A stretch of 24,035 nucleotides of DNA from JBBTQJ01 sp038065755 (lineage in GTDB: Bacteria; Patescibacteriota; Minisyncoccia; Minisyncoccales; Staskawiczbacteraceae), in the NCBI GenBank assembly GCA_038065755.1, contig JBBTQJ010000018.1:1-24035 (forward strand). The letters are read 5' to 3'. Positions within the stretch are counted from its first letter, which is position 1, and each line of letters begins with the position of its first letter. The position numbers were made by a program, and so were the translations under genes. Positions 7,447-13,899 of this stretch are shown piece by piece. The notes below the pieces were generated by a model. The model was given only the letters and a program-made list of their open reading frames with translations. It was not told the origin of the DNA and searched no databases.

Positions 7447-8148
7447 TTACTTTTTTCTCTCTCTTATAATTATAATTGGGGTTTGCTGGTTTGACTGGCT
7501 GGCTGGATTGTCTTTTAAAATTTTTAACAGTAATTTTTCTTTTCCTTTTAAATTTTGGCTTCTGCCTAAAATATTTCCTCCTATGTCGTTGACGTCGGCC
7601 ACGGCAAAAGATAAATTAAATTTTGTTTTTAGTTTGTCGCATAATAAATCACAATTCACTGGCCCAAGTATTCCCATTTCAGAATACTCTGAAAATGCCT
7701 CTCCGTAAAACCCGTCTATTTCTGAAATTTGATGCCCCGCCAGCCTATAAAACATTCCCGTAACGCCAAAAAACTTAAACAAAAAGCCAAAAAAACTGGC
7801 AAACAAAATTCTTGGCAAACCTGCAAGATTTATGGCAACCTGCATTTTTAAGGGGTTTCCCACCGAAAAGCCAGCCGGTGTTTTTTTAACAAATTTTGAT
7901 AAAAATTTTGCAAAAAAACCAACCTTAATGTCTTTTTTGTAAATAATTTTGTTTTGGATAATAGAAACTATTTTCTGGCAAAAGATAATAATATCATTAT
8001 TTTTAACAAGTGGCAAAATATATTTTTTAACAATATCTTCAAAATTATCAGTATTTTGAATAAAATGAGTTTTAACAAGATGCCTTTCCCATTTTTCACC
8101 CCCTGCCTCAATTATTAAATTTTTCTCCTGATTTAAAGTTGGTTCCAT
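7447..8148 (-). CDS. CofE-like (coenzyme F420-0:L-glutamate ligase) family protein
   Basis: CofE adds glutamate to coenzyme F420-0 in a GTP-dependent reaction. The 233-residue product shows the family outline: VKNNDIIIFCQKIVSIIQNKII near residues 48-70, a glycine/tyrosine segment VTGMFYRLAGHQISEIDG, then the C-terminal DVNDIGGNILGRSQ motif. Between them is an unusual hydrophobic stretch (PRILFASFFGFLFKFFGVTG). No other F420 biosynthesis gene is in the window, and I do not expect F420 use in such a reduced genome. It more likely acts as a glutamate or amide ligase on another substrate. The gene follows the Kelch gene by about 64 nt on the same strand. Confidence 0.7.
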   Translation of the reverse strand: MEPTLNQEKNLIIEAGGEKWERHLVKTHFIQNTDNFEDIVKKYILPLVKNNDIIIFCQKIVSIIQNKIIYKKDIKVGFFAKFLSKFVKKTPAGFSVGNPLKMQVAINLAGLPRILFASFFGFLFKFFGVTGMFYRLAGHQISEIDGFYGEAFSEYSEMGILGPVNCDLLCDKLKTKFNLSFAVADVNDIGGNILGRSQNLKGKEKLLLKILKDNPASQSNQQTPIIIIRERKK

Positions 8149-8176
8149 ATTATTTGTTGCTTAGCTGTCCTACATC

Positions 8177-8198
8177 TGTCAATGCGATCGCGTTGACA
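8177..8198. repeat. 22-bp near-perfect palindrome with GCGATCGC core
   Basis: TGTCAA-T-GCGATCGC-G-TTGACA lies between the Kelch and CofE-like genes, with one T/G mismatch pair. There is no T run, so its role as a terminator is doubtful. The core recalls the CGATCG centres of the terminators at 3781-3792 and 9899-9908. Confidence 0.5.
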
Positions 8199-8212
8199 AG
8201 GTTATTCTTTAT

Positions 8213-9313
8213 TTATTCGCCTAAATACCAAACATCATTGGTTCTCTGGCCGCTGGTTTTCATTCCTCCTGTCATAAAAATTTTATCGTTAAAATTAACG
8301 CAGGCAAGATCTTCTCTGCCGTCCCATAAAGATGCGCCGTCTTTATATAATTCATTCCAAACAATGCCGTCTTTTGAATACCGTGTATCATTATAGCCAT
8401 GGCCGTACCCAGACCATCCGCCAATAATAAATAAATAATCTTTAAATTCCAGCAAACAATGGCCGTGCCTTCCGGGCCAAATATTTTCTTTGCCAACGTT
8501 TGTCCAATCTTTGCCGTTTTCCGAATACCAAACATCTTTATCCCCCATCTCTCCGGGAAACGCGCCTCCTGCCAGCCACATCTTTCCTTGAAACGTTTCC
8601 ACTGCCAAATCATATCTTGGATACCAGTTAGTATGCTTTGAAATTAAAAACCAGTCTTTGCCGTTTTCCGAATTCCAAACATCATTTTCCGGACCATTTA
8701 CAGAAACTCCTCCCATCACCCATATTTTATTATCAAAAACAACCGCTCCAAAACCTTTTCTTGGCAGCCAGCCGGCTTTGTCTAAAACCAATGTCCAATT
8801 TACGCCGTCTTCAGATGACCAAATATCATTTAAATATTTCTCGCCTGTTGTAACTCCGCCCAATATCCAAATCTTATCTTTAAAAACAACTGATTCGTGC
8901 GCCCGTCTCGGGCCCCAAGGCGCCTTGTCTTTTATTAAAAACCAATCTTTACCGTTTTCCGAATTCCAAATGTCGCTGTAATTTTTAGTGTAGTCCGGAG
9001 ACGTTCCTCCCACTCCGCCAAAAAGCCATAATCTATTTTTAAAAATATTCAAAGTATGAGCATCTCTTTTTTCAAAAACAGCCCCGGAAGAAACTAAATT
9101 CCATTTTAAAATCTTGGGGTCTAGTGTTTTATTTTTATCAGCTTTTTCTATCGCTTTCTTGTTTTTTTCTAATTCCGCTTTTTCTAAAACATCTTTAATC
9201 CTCTCATTAAAAGCTCTTTCCCTGTTTTCAACAAATAAAAAAATGCCAATAGAAATCAGCCATAAAACTGCTAAAATTGGAAGAAGTATTTTTAAAAAAG
9301 AGAAAAACTTCAT
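8213..9313 (-). CDS. Membrane-anchored Kelch-repeat beta-propeller protein
   Basis: The 366-residue product has an N-terminal signal anchor (residues about 6-28, LKILLPILAVLWLISIGIFLF), a charged helical stalk (about 30-65, Lys/Glu-rich) and six Kelch-type blades. Each blade carries a hydrophobic-GG turn: WLFGGVGG, WILGGVTT, WVMGGVSV, WLAGGAFP, FIIGGWSG and FMTGGMKT. Most are followed by DIWNSENGKDW-type segments. Six blades would close one propeller. The domain should face outside the membrane. Kelch propellers usually bind proteins or sugars; the ligand is unknown. It is the first gene of the minus-strand run Kelch, CofE-like, murJ, lepA, and is divergent from the RNase P RNA gene. Confidence 0.88.
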   Translation of the reverse strand: MKFFSFLKILLPILAVLWLISIGIFLFVENRERAFNERIKDVLEKAELEKNKKAIEKADKNKTLDPKILKWNLVSSGAVFEKRDAHTLNIFKNRLWLFGGVGGTSPDYTKNYSDIWNSENGKDWFLIKDKAPWGPRRAHESVVFKDKIWILGGVTTGEKYLNDIWSSEDGVNWTLVLDKAGWLPRKGFGAVVFDNKIWVMGGVSVNGPENDVWNSENGKDWFLISKHTNWYPRYDLAVETFQGKMWLAGGAFPGEMGDKDVWYSENGKDWTNVGKENIWPGRHGHCLLEFKDYLFIIGGWSGYGHGYNDTRYSKDGIVWNELYKDGASLWDGREDLACVNFNDKIFMTGGMKTSGQRTNDVWYLGE

Positions 9314-9351
9314 ATATAAATTTACTTCTTTTTATTTCTTTTTGTTTTTTT

Positions 9352-9380
9352 ATTCTAATCCTTTTTTGCCATTTTTAAAA
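9352..9380 (-). promoter_or_regulatory. Possible promoter of the Kelch gene
   Basis: TAGAAT (9357-9352, minus strand) with a weak TTTTAA 17 nt upstream (9380-9375) lies about 39 nt before the start codon, inside the spacer shared with the divergent RNase P RNA promoter. The -35 match is poor. Confidence 0.35.
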
Positions 9381-9384
9381 GAAC

Positions 9385-9413
9385 TTGACATCTATTTATA
9401 AATTAGTTAATAT
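9385..9413 (+). promoter_or_regulatory. Promoter of the RNase P RNA gene
   Basis: TTGACA (9385-9390) and TAATAT (9408-9413) are separated by 17 nt, and the RNA begins 7-8 nt downstream. This is close to a textbook housekeeping promoter. Confidence 0.85.
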
Positions 9414-9420
9414 AAAAATG

Positions 9421-9830
9421 TCTTGGCGAGACGAGCGATTGCCGAGCATATAATTTATTATGTGCTTGGAGGAAAGTCCGAACACCCTCCCGCCCAAAGC
9501 GGGATAAAATAATAGCGGCTAACAGCCGCCCATCGTAAGATGCGAGGTGCGAACAGCGACGCTGAGTTCTGAAAGGAACGAAGCGCCCCGCGATGGCAAG
9601 GCCATTTTGCGGGGCGAATTCAGCAGAAATGCTGGAAGTGAAACGGCTAAATCCTTATTGGGCGCAAGAACAAACCCTTTGGCGGGCTCAGGGTAAAACC
9701 CTGGTAAATTCATTTATGAATTTTTAAAACCCTCCACAGGAGAAAAGTAGTTCGCTTGACCCCTTGAGTAATCAAATGGGCAGACAGATAATCGCATAAA
9801 ACAAAATTCGGCTTACGGTCTTGCCAAGAT
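9421..9830 (+). ncRNA. rnpB: RNase P RNA (catalytic RNA of RNase P)
   Basis: This RNA removes 5' leaders from pre-tRNAs. The ends pair as P1 (TCTTGGC...GCCAAGA). The universally conserved P4 strands are present: GGAGGAAAGTCCG at 9468-9480 and ACAAAATTCGGCTTAC at 9801-9816. GGGCGCAAGAACAAA (about 9660) fits the CR-II/III region that precedes P15, and CAGACAGATAATCGC lies before the 3' P4 strand. Total length of about 410 nt is usual. After CR-III there is an unusual set of hairpins, ACCCT...AGGGT and AAATTCA/TGAATTT, where other RNAs have P15-P17. Strong promoter and terminator frame it. Confidence 0.95.
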
Positions 9831-9867
9831 ACCAAAAAACTCGACTATTTGCCGAGTTTTTTGGTAT
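9829..9867 (+). terminator. Terminator of RNase P RNA
   Basis: ATACCAAAAAACTCG pairs with CGAGTTTTTTGGTAT around a 9-nt loop immediately after the RNA's P1 helix, with T-rich sequence in and after the right arm. The AAAAAA/TTTTTT stem doubles as the U tract. Confidence 0.8.
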
Positions 9868-9872
9868 ATTTT

Positions 9873-9926
9873 CCAAAAAACAAGCAATCATAATGGTTCG
9901 CGATCGCGAACCATTATGATTGCTTG
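9873..9926 (-). terminator. Terminator of the RNase HI gene, 46-bp perfect palindrome
   Basis: 9881-9926 is perfectly self-complementary around CGCGA|TCGCG (9903|9904). On the minus strand it is followed by TTTTTT (9880-9875), making a strong intrinsic terminator 8 nt after the RNase HI stop codon. Confidence 0.85.
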
Positions 9927-9934
9927 AATTATTT

Positions 9935-10378
9935 TTATATTAATGTTTGTGTCTGGGCGTAGCCGTCCAATGCTTCGTTTGCTAATCTGTCTGCTTCTTT
10001 ATTTTTTTCTCTGGCAATATGTTTAAACTTTACTGACTGAAAATCTAGTTTTAAATTCCAGACCTCTATAAACAATTTTTGAATTTTTTCGTCTAAAATT
10101 TTATATTCTCCGTTTATTTGTTTTACTAAAAATTCGGAGTCAGACCTTATTTCAACCTCGCTGTTTTCCGCCAGTTTTTTGCCGAAAAGCGCCTTAAACT
10201 TTTTTAAAGCAAAAATCACAGCTGAATATTCGGCTTCGTTGTTGGTTAAGTTATCTCCCAGATATTCTCCGTATTTTTTAATCTCCTGGCCCATTTCATT
10301 GCAAAAAACAACCCCAATCCCGGCTTTCCCGGGATTCCCCCTTGACCCCCCGTCTGTATAAATAATTATTTTTTTCAT
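9935..10378 (-). CDS. rnhA: Ribonuclease HI family protein
   Basis: RNase HI cleaves the RNA strand of RNA-DNA hybrids, for example at Okazaki primers and R loops. The 147-residue product has all four acidic active-site residues: D9 in YTDGGSRGNPG, E48 in NNEAEY, D80 in RSDSEFLVKQ and D130 in KEADRLANEA. The accessory histidine may be H120 (KHIARE). Length and motif spacing fit compact bacterial RNase HI-like proteins without an N-terminal hybrid-binding domain. The gene is closed by the palindromic terminator beyond 9935. A role in replication is standard; the substrate is inferred from the family. Confidence 0.93.
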   Translation of the reverse strand: MKKIIIYTDGGSRGNPGKAGIGVVFCNEMGQEIKKYGEYLGDNLTNNEAEYSAVIFALKKFKALFGKKLAENSEVEIRSDSEFLVKQINGEYKILDEKIQKLFIEVWNLKLDFQSVKFKHIAREKNKEADRLANEALDGYAQTQTLI

Positions 10379-10464
10379 AATTTTTATTTTATTATTTTTT
10401 ATAAATTGCGACTAACCCCATTTTCTTTCTTCGTTAATTTTTAATATCTTTTTTAAAAAATAGC

Positions 10465-10590
10465 TTAAAATTTAGGTAACACTCTTTTAAGTTCCTTTTC
10501 TATAATTTGATGATCTGATAATTTTCCTATAAAAAAATAAGTTGACGAATGCTGCCTTCTAACATTTTTATTATTTTTAAGTATTTTCTA
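10465..10590 (-). pseudogene. Short coding remnant or tiny gene after the restriction enzyme
   Basis: In the 200-nt spacer between the restriction gene and RNase HI, one minus-strand frame is open from a stop near 10590 to the TAA at 10465-10467. It reads protein-like in its second half (RRQHSSTYFFIGKLSDHQ...LKRVLPKF). It overlaps the end of the restriction gene by a few bases and has no ATG, GTG or TTG at a sensible place. It may be the tail of a lost gene. I recognise no family. Confidence 0.35.
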
Positions 10591-13315
10591 CGATTTTTAT
10601 TTCTTCCTCCGTTAGGCTATATAATTTATAAACTTCCTCATCTATTTTTTTATCGGTTTTTTCTATTTCTAATTTTATTAAATTCCATTTTTCCGAATTT
10701 TCCGTAATTTTTTGAAGGTTTTTGTTAAGTTCGAGCATTTTATCAACCAAAATTATAATCTGTTTTTGCTGATTTTTATCGCCAATATAAATCGGGATTT
10801 CTAAAAGTGGCCCCTTGTCTATCTGAAGCAAGTCACCCAATTGCTTACCTTTATTTTTTAACCAAAAATATGAAAGTTTTGAATTTAATATGCCAGTTAA
10901 ATGTTTTAAATCTATCCTATCGGTTTCTATAAAATTTAAAGCTCTAGACCCATAGTATTCGTCTTTAGTATAGAAAAAACCGGGATTTTTAGTTCTAACA
11001 CCACATACTATTTTAGGCCCTTTTATAAAAAATCTTTCTTCTCTTTCTCTGTGCAAAAAAAAGTACGGCTTATCAGGGGTTCCATATTTAATTTTAGCTT
11101 CGGCTAGTTGTTTTTTAAATGGCTCAAAATGTTTTTTTATATTTGGGAATTCGTCAAATTTTTTAGCGTCAAAATTATTAGCTGACATATAAAATAACCA
11201 TTTATCAGAAATGCCAGCATGATATTTATAAGAAGATGTATAATATTTTTTAAGATAATTTTTTTCTTTCTCGGTATATTCGCTAATATCATCCACTAAA
11301 AAATATTTATCGGGTGCGGGTACTATTCCTTGCCCCACTTCTTTTTCAGTAAGCTTAAAATTTTGTTTGCTCTCAATTTTATCTAAAATTAAGCCCGTCT
11401 TTGAATCTTCAAAAGTTATATTCTTTCCTATCAAATTTTCTGGTTCAATATTAATTTTTACTTTTTTACCGAAAATATCAGTTATTAATTTATCTTCTGC
11501 AACACTTTTGTCGGTAACTTTCAGATAATTGACTAAATATTTTTTATTGGGTTTTTTCTTTTCAAAAACAAAAATCATTGTTTGTATTCCTGCTTGTTCA
11601 AAAACTTTATAATCGCCAAAATCAATAAAACTTTTTAATTCCCCGTCTTTTAAAATTTTATTTCTGAATATGCTTGACCCCGCATTGGTTACCCAGCTAT
11701 TCGGAGCTATAAAACCTAAAATACCATTTTCTTTGAGTAAATCAATTGATATGCATGCAAACATTGTCCAAATATCCATTTTACCCTGATAATACGGACT
11801 ATTATGCAAATCATCAAAGGCGCTTTTATTTATAAACTCTTTTATATATGGCGGGTTGCCGATAATGCAATCAAAACCGCCTTGTTTGAAAACTTTTGGG
11901 AATTCGTCTTGCCAATCAAAAAGTAAAGAATTGCCATTTTTTATATTTTTTAAAGGAGAAAACTTTATTCTTTCTGATAACGCATTTATTAATAGGTTTA
12001 ATCTTGTTATCTCAACTGCTTGCGGATCTAAATCAACTCCGTAAATATTTTCATCAATAATTTGACGCTTTAACAGCTCTTCGTCTTTATATCCAAAACT
12101 TCTATATTTTTCTGCTACAATATCAACTGCTTTAATTAAAAAAGAACCGGAGCCGCAGGCTGGATCTAAAATTTTTATTTTTTTAACATCTAAAACGCTT
12201 CTGCATTTATCTAAAACCGGACCTAATGAGTTTTTTACAATATAGTCAACAATATAACTTGGCGTATAATAAATTCCTTGCTCTTTTCTTTTTCCAGCAT
12301 CTTTTGAAACAGTTGTTCCCTTTTTTGATTTTGATAAGCGATGCGATAAATAGTTTTCATAAACAGCGCCTAAAACATCTGACGGCATCGCTTTAAAATC
12401 ATATTCATAATAACCCTCTTTTCCATAAAGTATATTTATAACTTTTGCGGTTGCTCCGCTAAATTCTTCCCAGTTTTCAAAATAATGATTAGAAAATAAA
12501 TTTGAATTATAAAAATTGTCTAACTCTCTAAATTTTAAAATCATCGCCTGATACAAGGTTTCTTTTTGGTCTTTCCTGCTATAATATTCCCTGGTCATTG
12601 GAATAAGCGTTGCGGGCTCAACTCCTCTATCTTCTGCAACCCTTATAAACAAAAGTCTGTCTAAAATTTTCTGCACACCCTCATCAAGGTCATCAGAATT
12701 TACATTTTTATTCCACTGGCTTAAATTTTTTATTAAAATTTCTCTGCATTCCTGCAAATCCTTATATAAAAGAGAGCTTATAGGAACTTTCTCAATTTTT
12801 TTCCCGACTTCTTCTCCATATTTATCTAATAAATCTTTTTCAAACGCCTCTTTTGATAAAAGCCATAATTTATCAAATTTATCTATATATTCATTGCAAT
12901 GAATTGTTAAAAGTTTTTTATCCGCAAGTTTTTTTTCAATATCTTGCGCGTTAAAAATAATAAGGGTTTCAAAATTGGTTAAAACTGCCCAAACGGCCCC
13001 TTTATTAAAAGAATAACGGATTGCTTGATTGGCAAAGTCTTCGCTGTACAAATCAACATTAAATTTCTTGGCTTCAAGATAAAATTTAATCCTATCGTTC
13101 AAATAAAATCCATAGTCCACTCTTTTTGAGGAAATCGTTTCTTCTAATGAAACTTCTTTTTTATCGTAAATATTCCATCCAAGCGCCTCAAAAAGTGGCT
13201 CAATAAAACCTTTTTTCGTTTCTTCCTCGCTGTAAGATTTTAATCTGCCAAGCGATTTTTCTTTTTCGTATTTTTCTACAAGTTTTTTTATTTTTTCTTT
13301 GGCTTCTTTTTTCAT
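10577..13315 (-). CDS. Type IIG-like restriction-modification enzyme (fused nuclease and N6-adenine methylase)
   Basis: The 912-residue single-chain enzyme should methylate adenine and cut unmodified DNA. The N-terminal 170 residues look like a Type I HsdR-N/PD-(D/E)XK nuclease domain: RVDYGFYLNDRIKFYLEAKKFNVDL gives the D...ExK pattern, followed by FANQAIRYSFNKGAVWAVLTN. A helical connector (about 180-330) leads to the methylase with ILDPACGSGSFLIKA (about 380-394, SAM binding) and IIGNPPYIKEF (about 484-494, catalytic NPPY). The C-terminal part (about 640-900) resembles an Eco57I/TaqI-type target recognition domain with the KGPLLEIPI segment and a coiled-coil end. No separate specificity subunit is nearby, as expected for Type IIG. 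The target sequence cannot be predicted. A -10 TATAAT and an operator-like dyad lie just upstream. Confidence 0.9.
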   Translation of the reverse strand: MKKEAKEKIKKLVEKYEKEKSLGRLKSYSEEETKKGFIEPLFEALGWNIYDKKEVSLEETISSKRVDYGFYLNDRIKFYLEAKKFNVDLYSEDFANQAIRYSFNKGAVWAVLTNFETLIIFNAQDIEKKLADKKLLTIHCNEYIDKFDKLWLLSKEAFEKDLLDKYGEEVGKKIEKVPISSLLYKDLQECREILIKNLSQWNKNVNSDDLDEGVQKILDRLLFIRVAEDRGVEPATLIPMTREYYSRKDQKETLYQAMILKFRELDNFYNSNLFSNHYFENWEEFSGATAKVINILYGKEGYYEYDFKAMPSDVLGAVYENYLSHRLSKSKKGTTVSKDAGKRKEQGIYYTPSYIVDYIVKNSLGPVLDKCRSVLDVKKIKILDPACGSGSFLIKAVDIVAEKYRSFGYKDEELLKRQIIDENIYGVDLDPQAVEITRLNLLINALSERIKFSPLKNIKNGNSLLFDWQDEFPKVFKQGGFDCIIGNPPYIKEFINKSAFDDLHNSPYYQGKMDIWTMFACISIDLLKENGILGFIAPNSWVTNAGSSIFRNKILKDGELKSFIDFGDYKVFEQAGIQTMIFVFEKKKPNKKYLVNYLKVTDKSVAEDKLITDIFGKKVKINIEPENLIGKNITFEDSKTGLILDKIESKQNFKLTEKEVGQGIVPAPDKYFLVDDISEYTEKEKNYLKKYYTSSYKYHAGISDKWLFYMSANNFDAKKFDEFPNIKKHFEPFKKQLAEAKIKYGTPDKPYFFLHREREERFFIKGPKIVCGVRTKNPGFFYTKDEYYGSRALNFIETDRIDLKHLTGILNSKLSYFWLKNKGKQLGDLLQIDKGPLLEIPIYIGDKNQQKQIIILVDKMLELNKNLQKITENSEKWNLIKLEIEKTDKKIDEEVYKLYSLTEEEIKIVENT

Positions 13316-13325
13316 AATTTTATTT

Positions 13326-13350
13326 GTTGACTAAATTGTCAACTATTATA
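13326..13350 (-). promoter_or_regulatory. Promoter -10 and dyad of the restriction-modification gene
   Basis: Minus-strand TATAAT at 13350-13345 is followed at once by GTTGAC-n6-GTCAAC (13343-13326), which would span the transcription start. The gene's ATG is 11 nt further on. The -35 region is weak. A dyad at the start site fits a repressor operator, though a leader hairpin is also possible. Confidence 0.5.
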
Positions 13351-13379
13351 TCTACTTTATTCCTAAAATGGGGCGTTTT

Positions 13380-13418
13380 CAAGGGTTGTAAAAATAAAGC
13401 CCTTGCTATTGACAAGGG
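13380..13418. promoter_or_regulatory. Three alternating CAAGGG half-sites
   Basis: CAAGGG (13380-13385), CCCTTG (13400-13405) and CAAGGG (13413-13418) form two overlapping dyads. The last overlaps the -35 TTGACA of the plus-strand promoter at 13409. This spacer separates the divergent restriction gene and the small transcript, so the array may be a shared operator. Confidence 0.45.
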
Positions 13419-13436
13419 ACGCGTGTTTGCTATAAT
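13409..13436 (+). promoter_or_regulatory. Consensus sigma-70 promoter
   Basis: TTGACA (13409-13414) and TATAAT (13431-13436), both perfect, are 16 nt apart. No standard gene lies downstream on the plus strand, only the short transcript at 13443-13523. Confidence 0.85.
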
Positions 13437-13442
13437 TAAACT

Positions 13443-13523
13443 ACAAATGGCTTCGGCCCGACTCTGTCGCAAGACAGAGGTAACAAAGAGAAAGTTCAAG
13501 GCAATATGTCCTTGAATTTTTTT
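13443..13523 (+). ncRNA. Candidate small RNA or tiny leaderless mRNA
   Basis: Between the consensus promoter and a clear intrinsic terminator lies an RNA of about 80 nt. It folds as GGC(TTCG)GCC at 13449-13458, CTCTGTC(GCAA)GACAGAG at 13462-13479 with a GNRA loop, then the terminator. It also contains ATG...TGA at 13447-13515, which would encode a 22-residue, strongly basic peptide (MASARLCRKTEVTKRKFKAICP has 22 residues, 7 of them Lys or Arg; key residues R5, R8, K9, K15, R16, K17, K19). The ATG would be only about 4 nt from the transcript start. The 3' end overlaps the last codons of the convergent PemK/MazF-like gene, so about 25 nt are complementary to its mRNA. Which product matters is open. 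Confidence 0.6.
13491..13523 (+). terminator. Intrinsic terminator of the small transcript
   Basis: TTCAAGG (13495-13501) pairs with CCTTGAA (13510-13516) around an 8-nt loop, followed by seven T. It overlaps the 3' end of the convergent toxin gene. Confidence 0.8.
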
Positions 13524-13885
13524 GTTAATTTTTCAAAATCATCTTTAGAAATGTCTCCAATTTTATGACCTAATCGTCTAGCGTCTATAATCCTTATTTG
13601 AGACAAAATTGCCGCACTTTTAGTATTGTCTTGAAAAATAAATTGAAAATAATATTTTGTTTCTTTTTGTGTGCGAGTAAGAGGAATTGCCCAAAAAATT
13701 TCGTTATTAAATTTTTTAAATATAATTATTGGTCGTATAAAATTTTCGCCGTTGCCATCCTGTTCAAAACCAACATTAGCGCCCAACGCGCAATACCAAA
13801 TTTCACGCTCGTGGAAAAATGGTCGTGGTTCAATTTCGTCAATTCGCGATTTTTTATCATGCCATTTTCTAAAATCTTTTTGCAT
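13496..13885 (-). CDS. PemK/MazF-family type II toxin (probable endoribonuclease)
   Basis: MazF/PemK toxins are small ribonucleases that cut mRNA at short motifs. The 129-residue protein has the family pattern: the REIWYCALGANVGFEQDG segment (here extended relative to classic REVWWVDLG), RPIIIFKKFN, FWAIPLTRTQK, and SAAILSQIRIIDARRLGHKIGDIS, containing the usual SQIRxID motif. An N-terminal leader of about 25 basic residues precedes the first strand. No antitoxin ORF adjoins: upstream, 14 nt away on the same strand, is the RecJ-like gene, and downstream is the convergent small transcript. It may be controlled by co-expression with the DHH gene, by a remote antitoxin, or by the antisense transcript. 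Confidence 0.88.
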   Translation of the reverse strand: MQKDFRKWHDKKSRIDEIEPRPFFHEREIWYCALGANVGFEQDGNGENFIRPIIIFKKFNNEIFWAIPLTRTQKETKYYFQFIFQDNTKSAAILSQIRIIDARRLGHKIGDISKDDFEKLTKKFKDILP

Positions 13886-13899
13886 AATATTTTTAGTTT

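Noticed and set aside
8177..8198. TTGACA in the palindrome as a -35 box
   Set aside because: No suitable -10 at 15-19 nt on either strand.
8272..8981. Several frames within the Kelch gene
   Set aside because: Shadows created by the repeat structure of the Kelch blades.
9519..9713. 64-codon minus-strand frame
   Set aside because: Lies inside RNase P RNA on the opposite strand.
13324..13515. 63-codon plus-strand frame through the restriction/toxin spacer
   Set aside because: Its first part lies upstream of the mapped-by-eye promoter, so it cannot be one message; only the last 22 codons remain possible and are treated with the small transcript.
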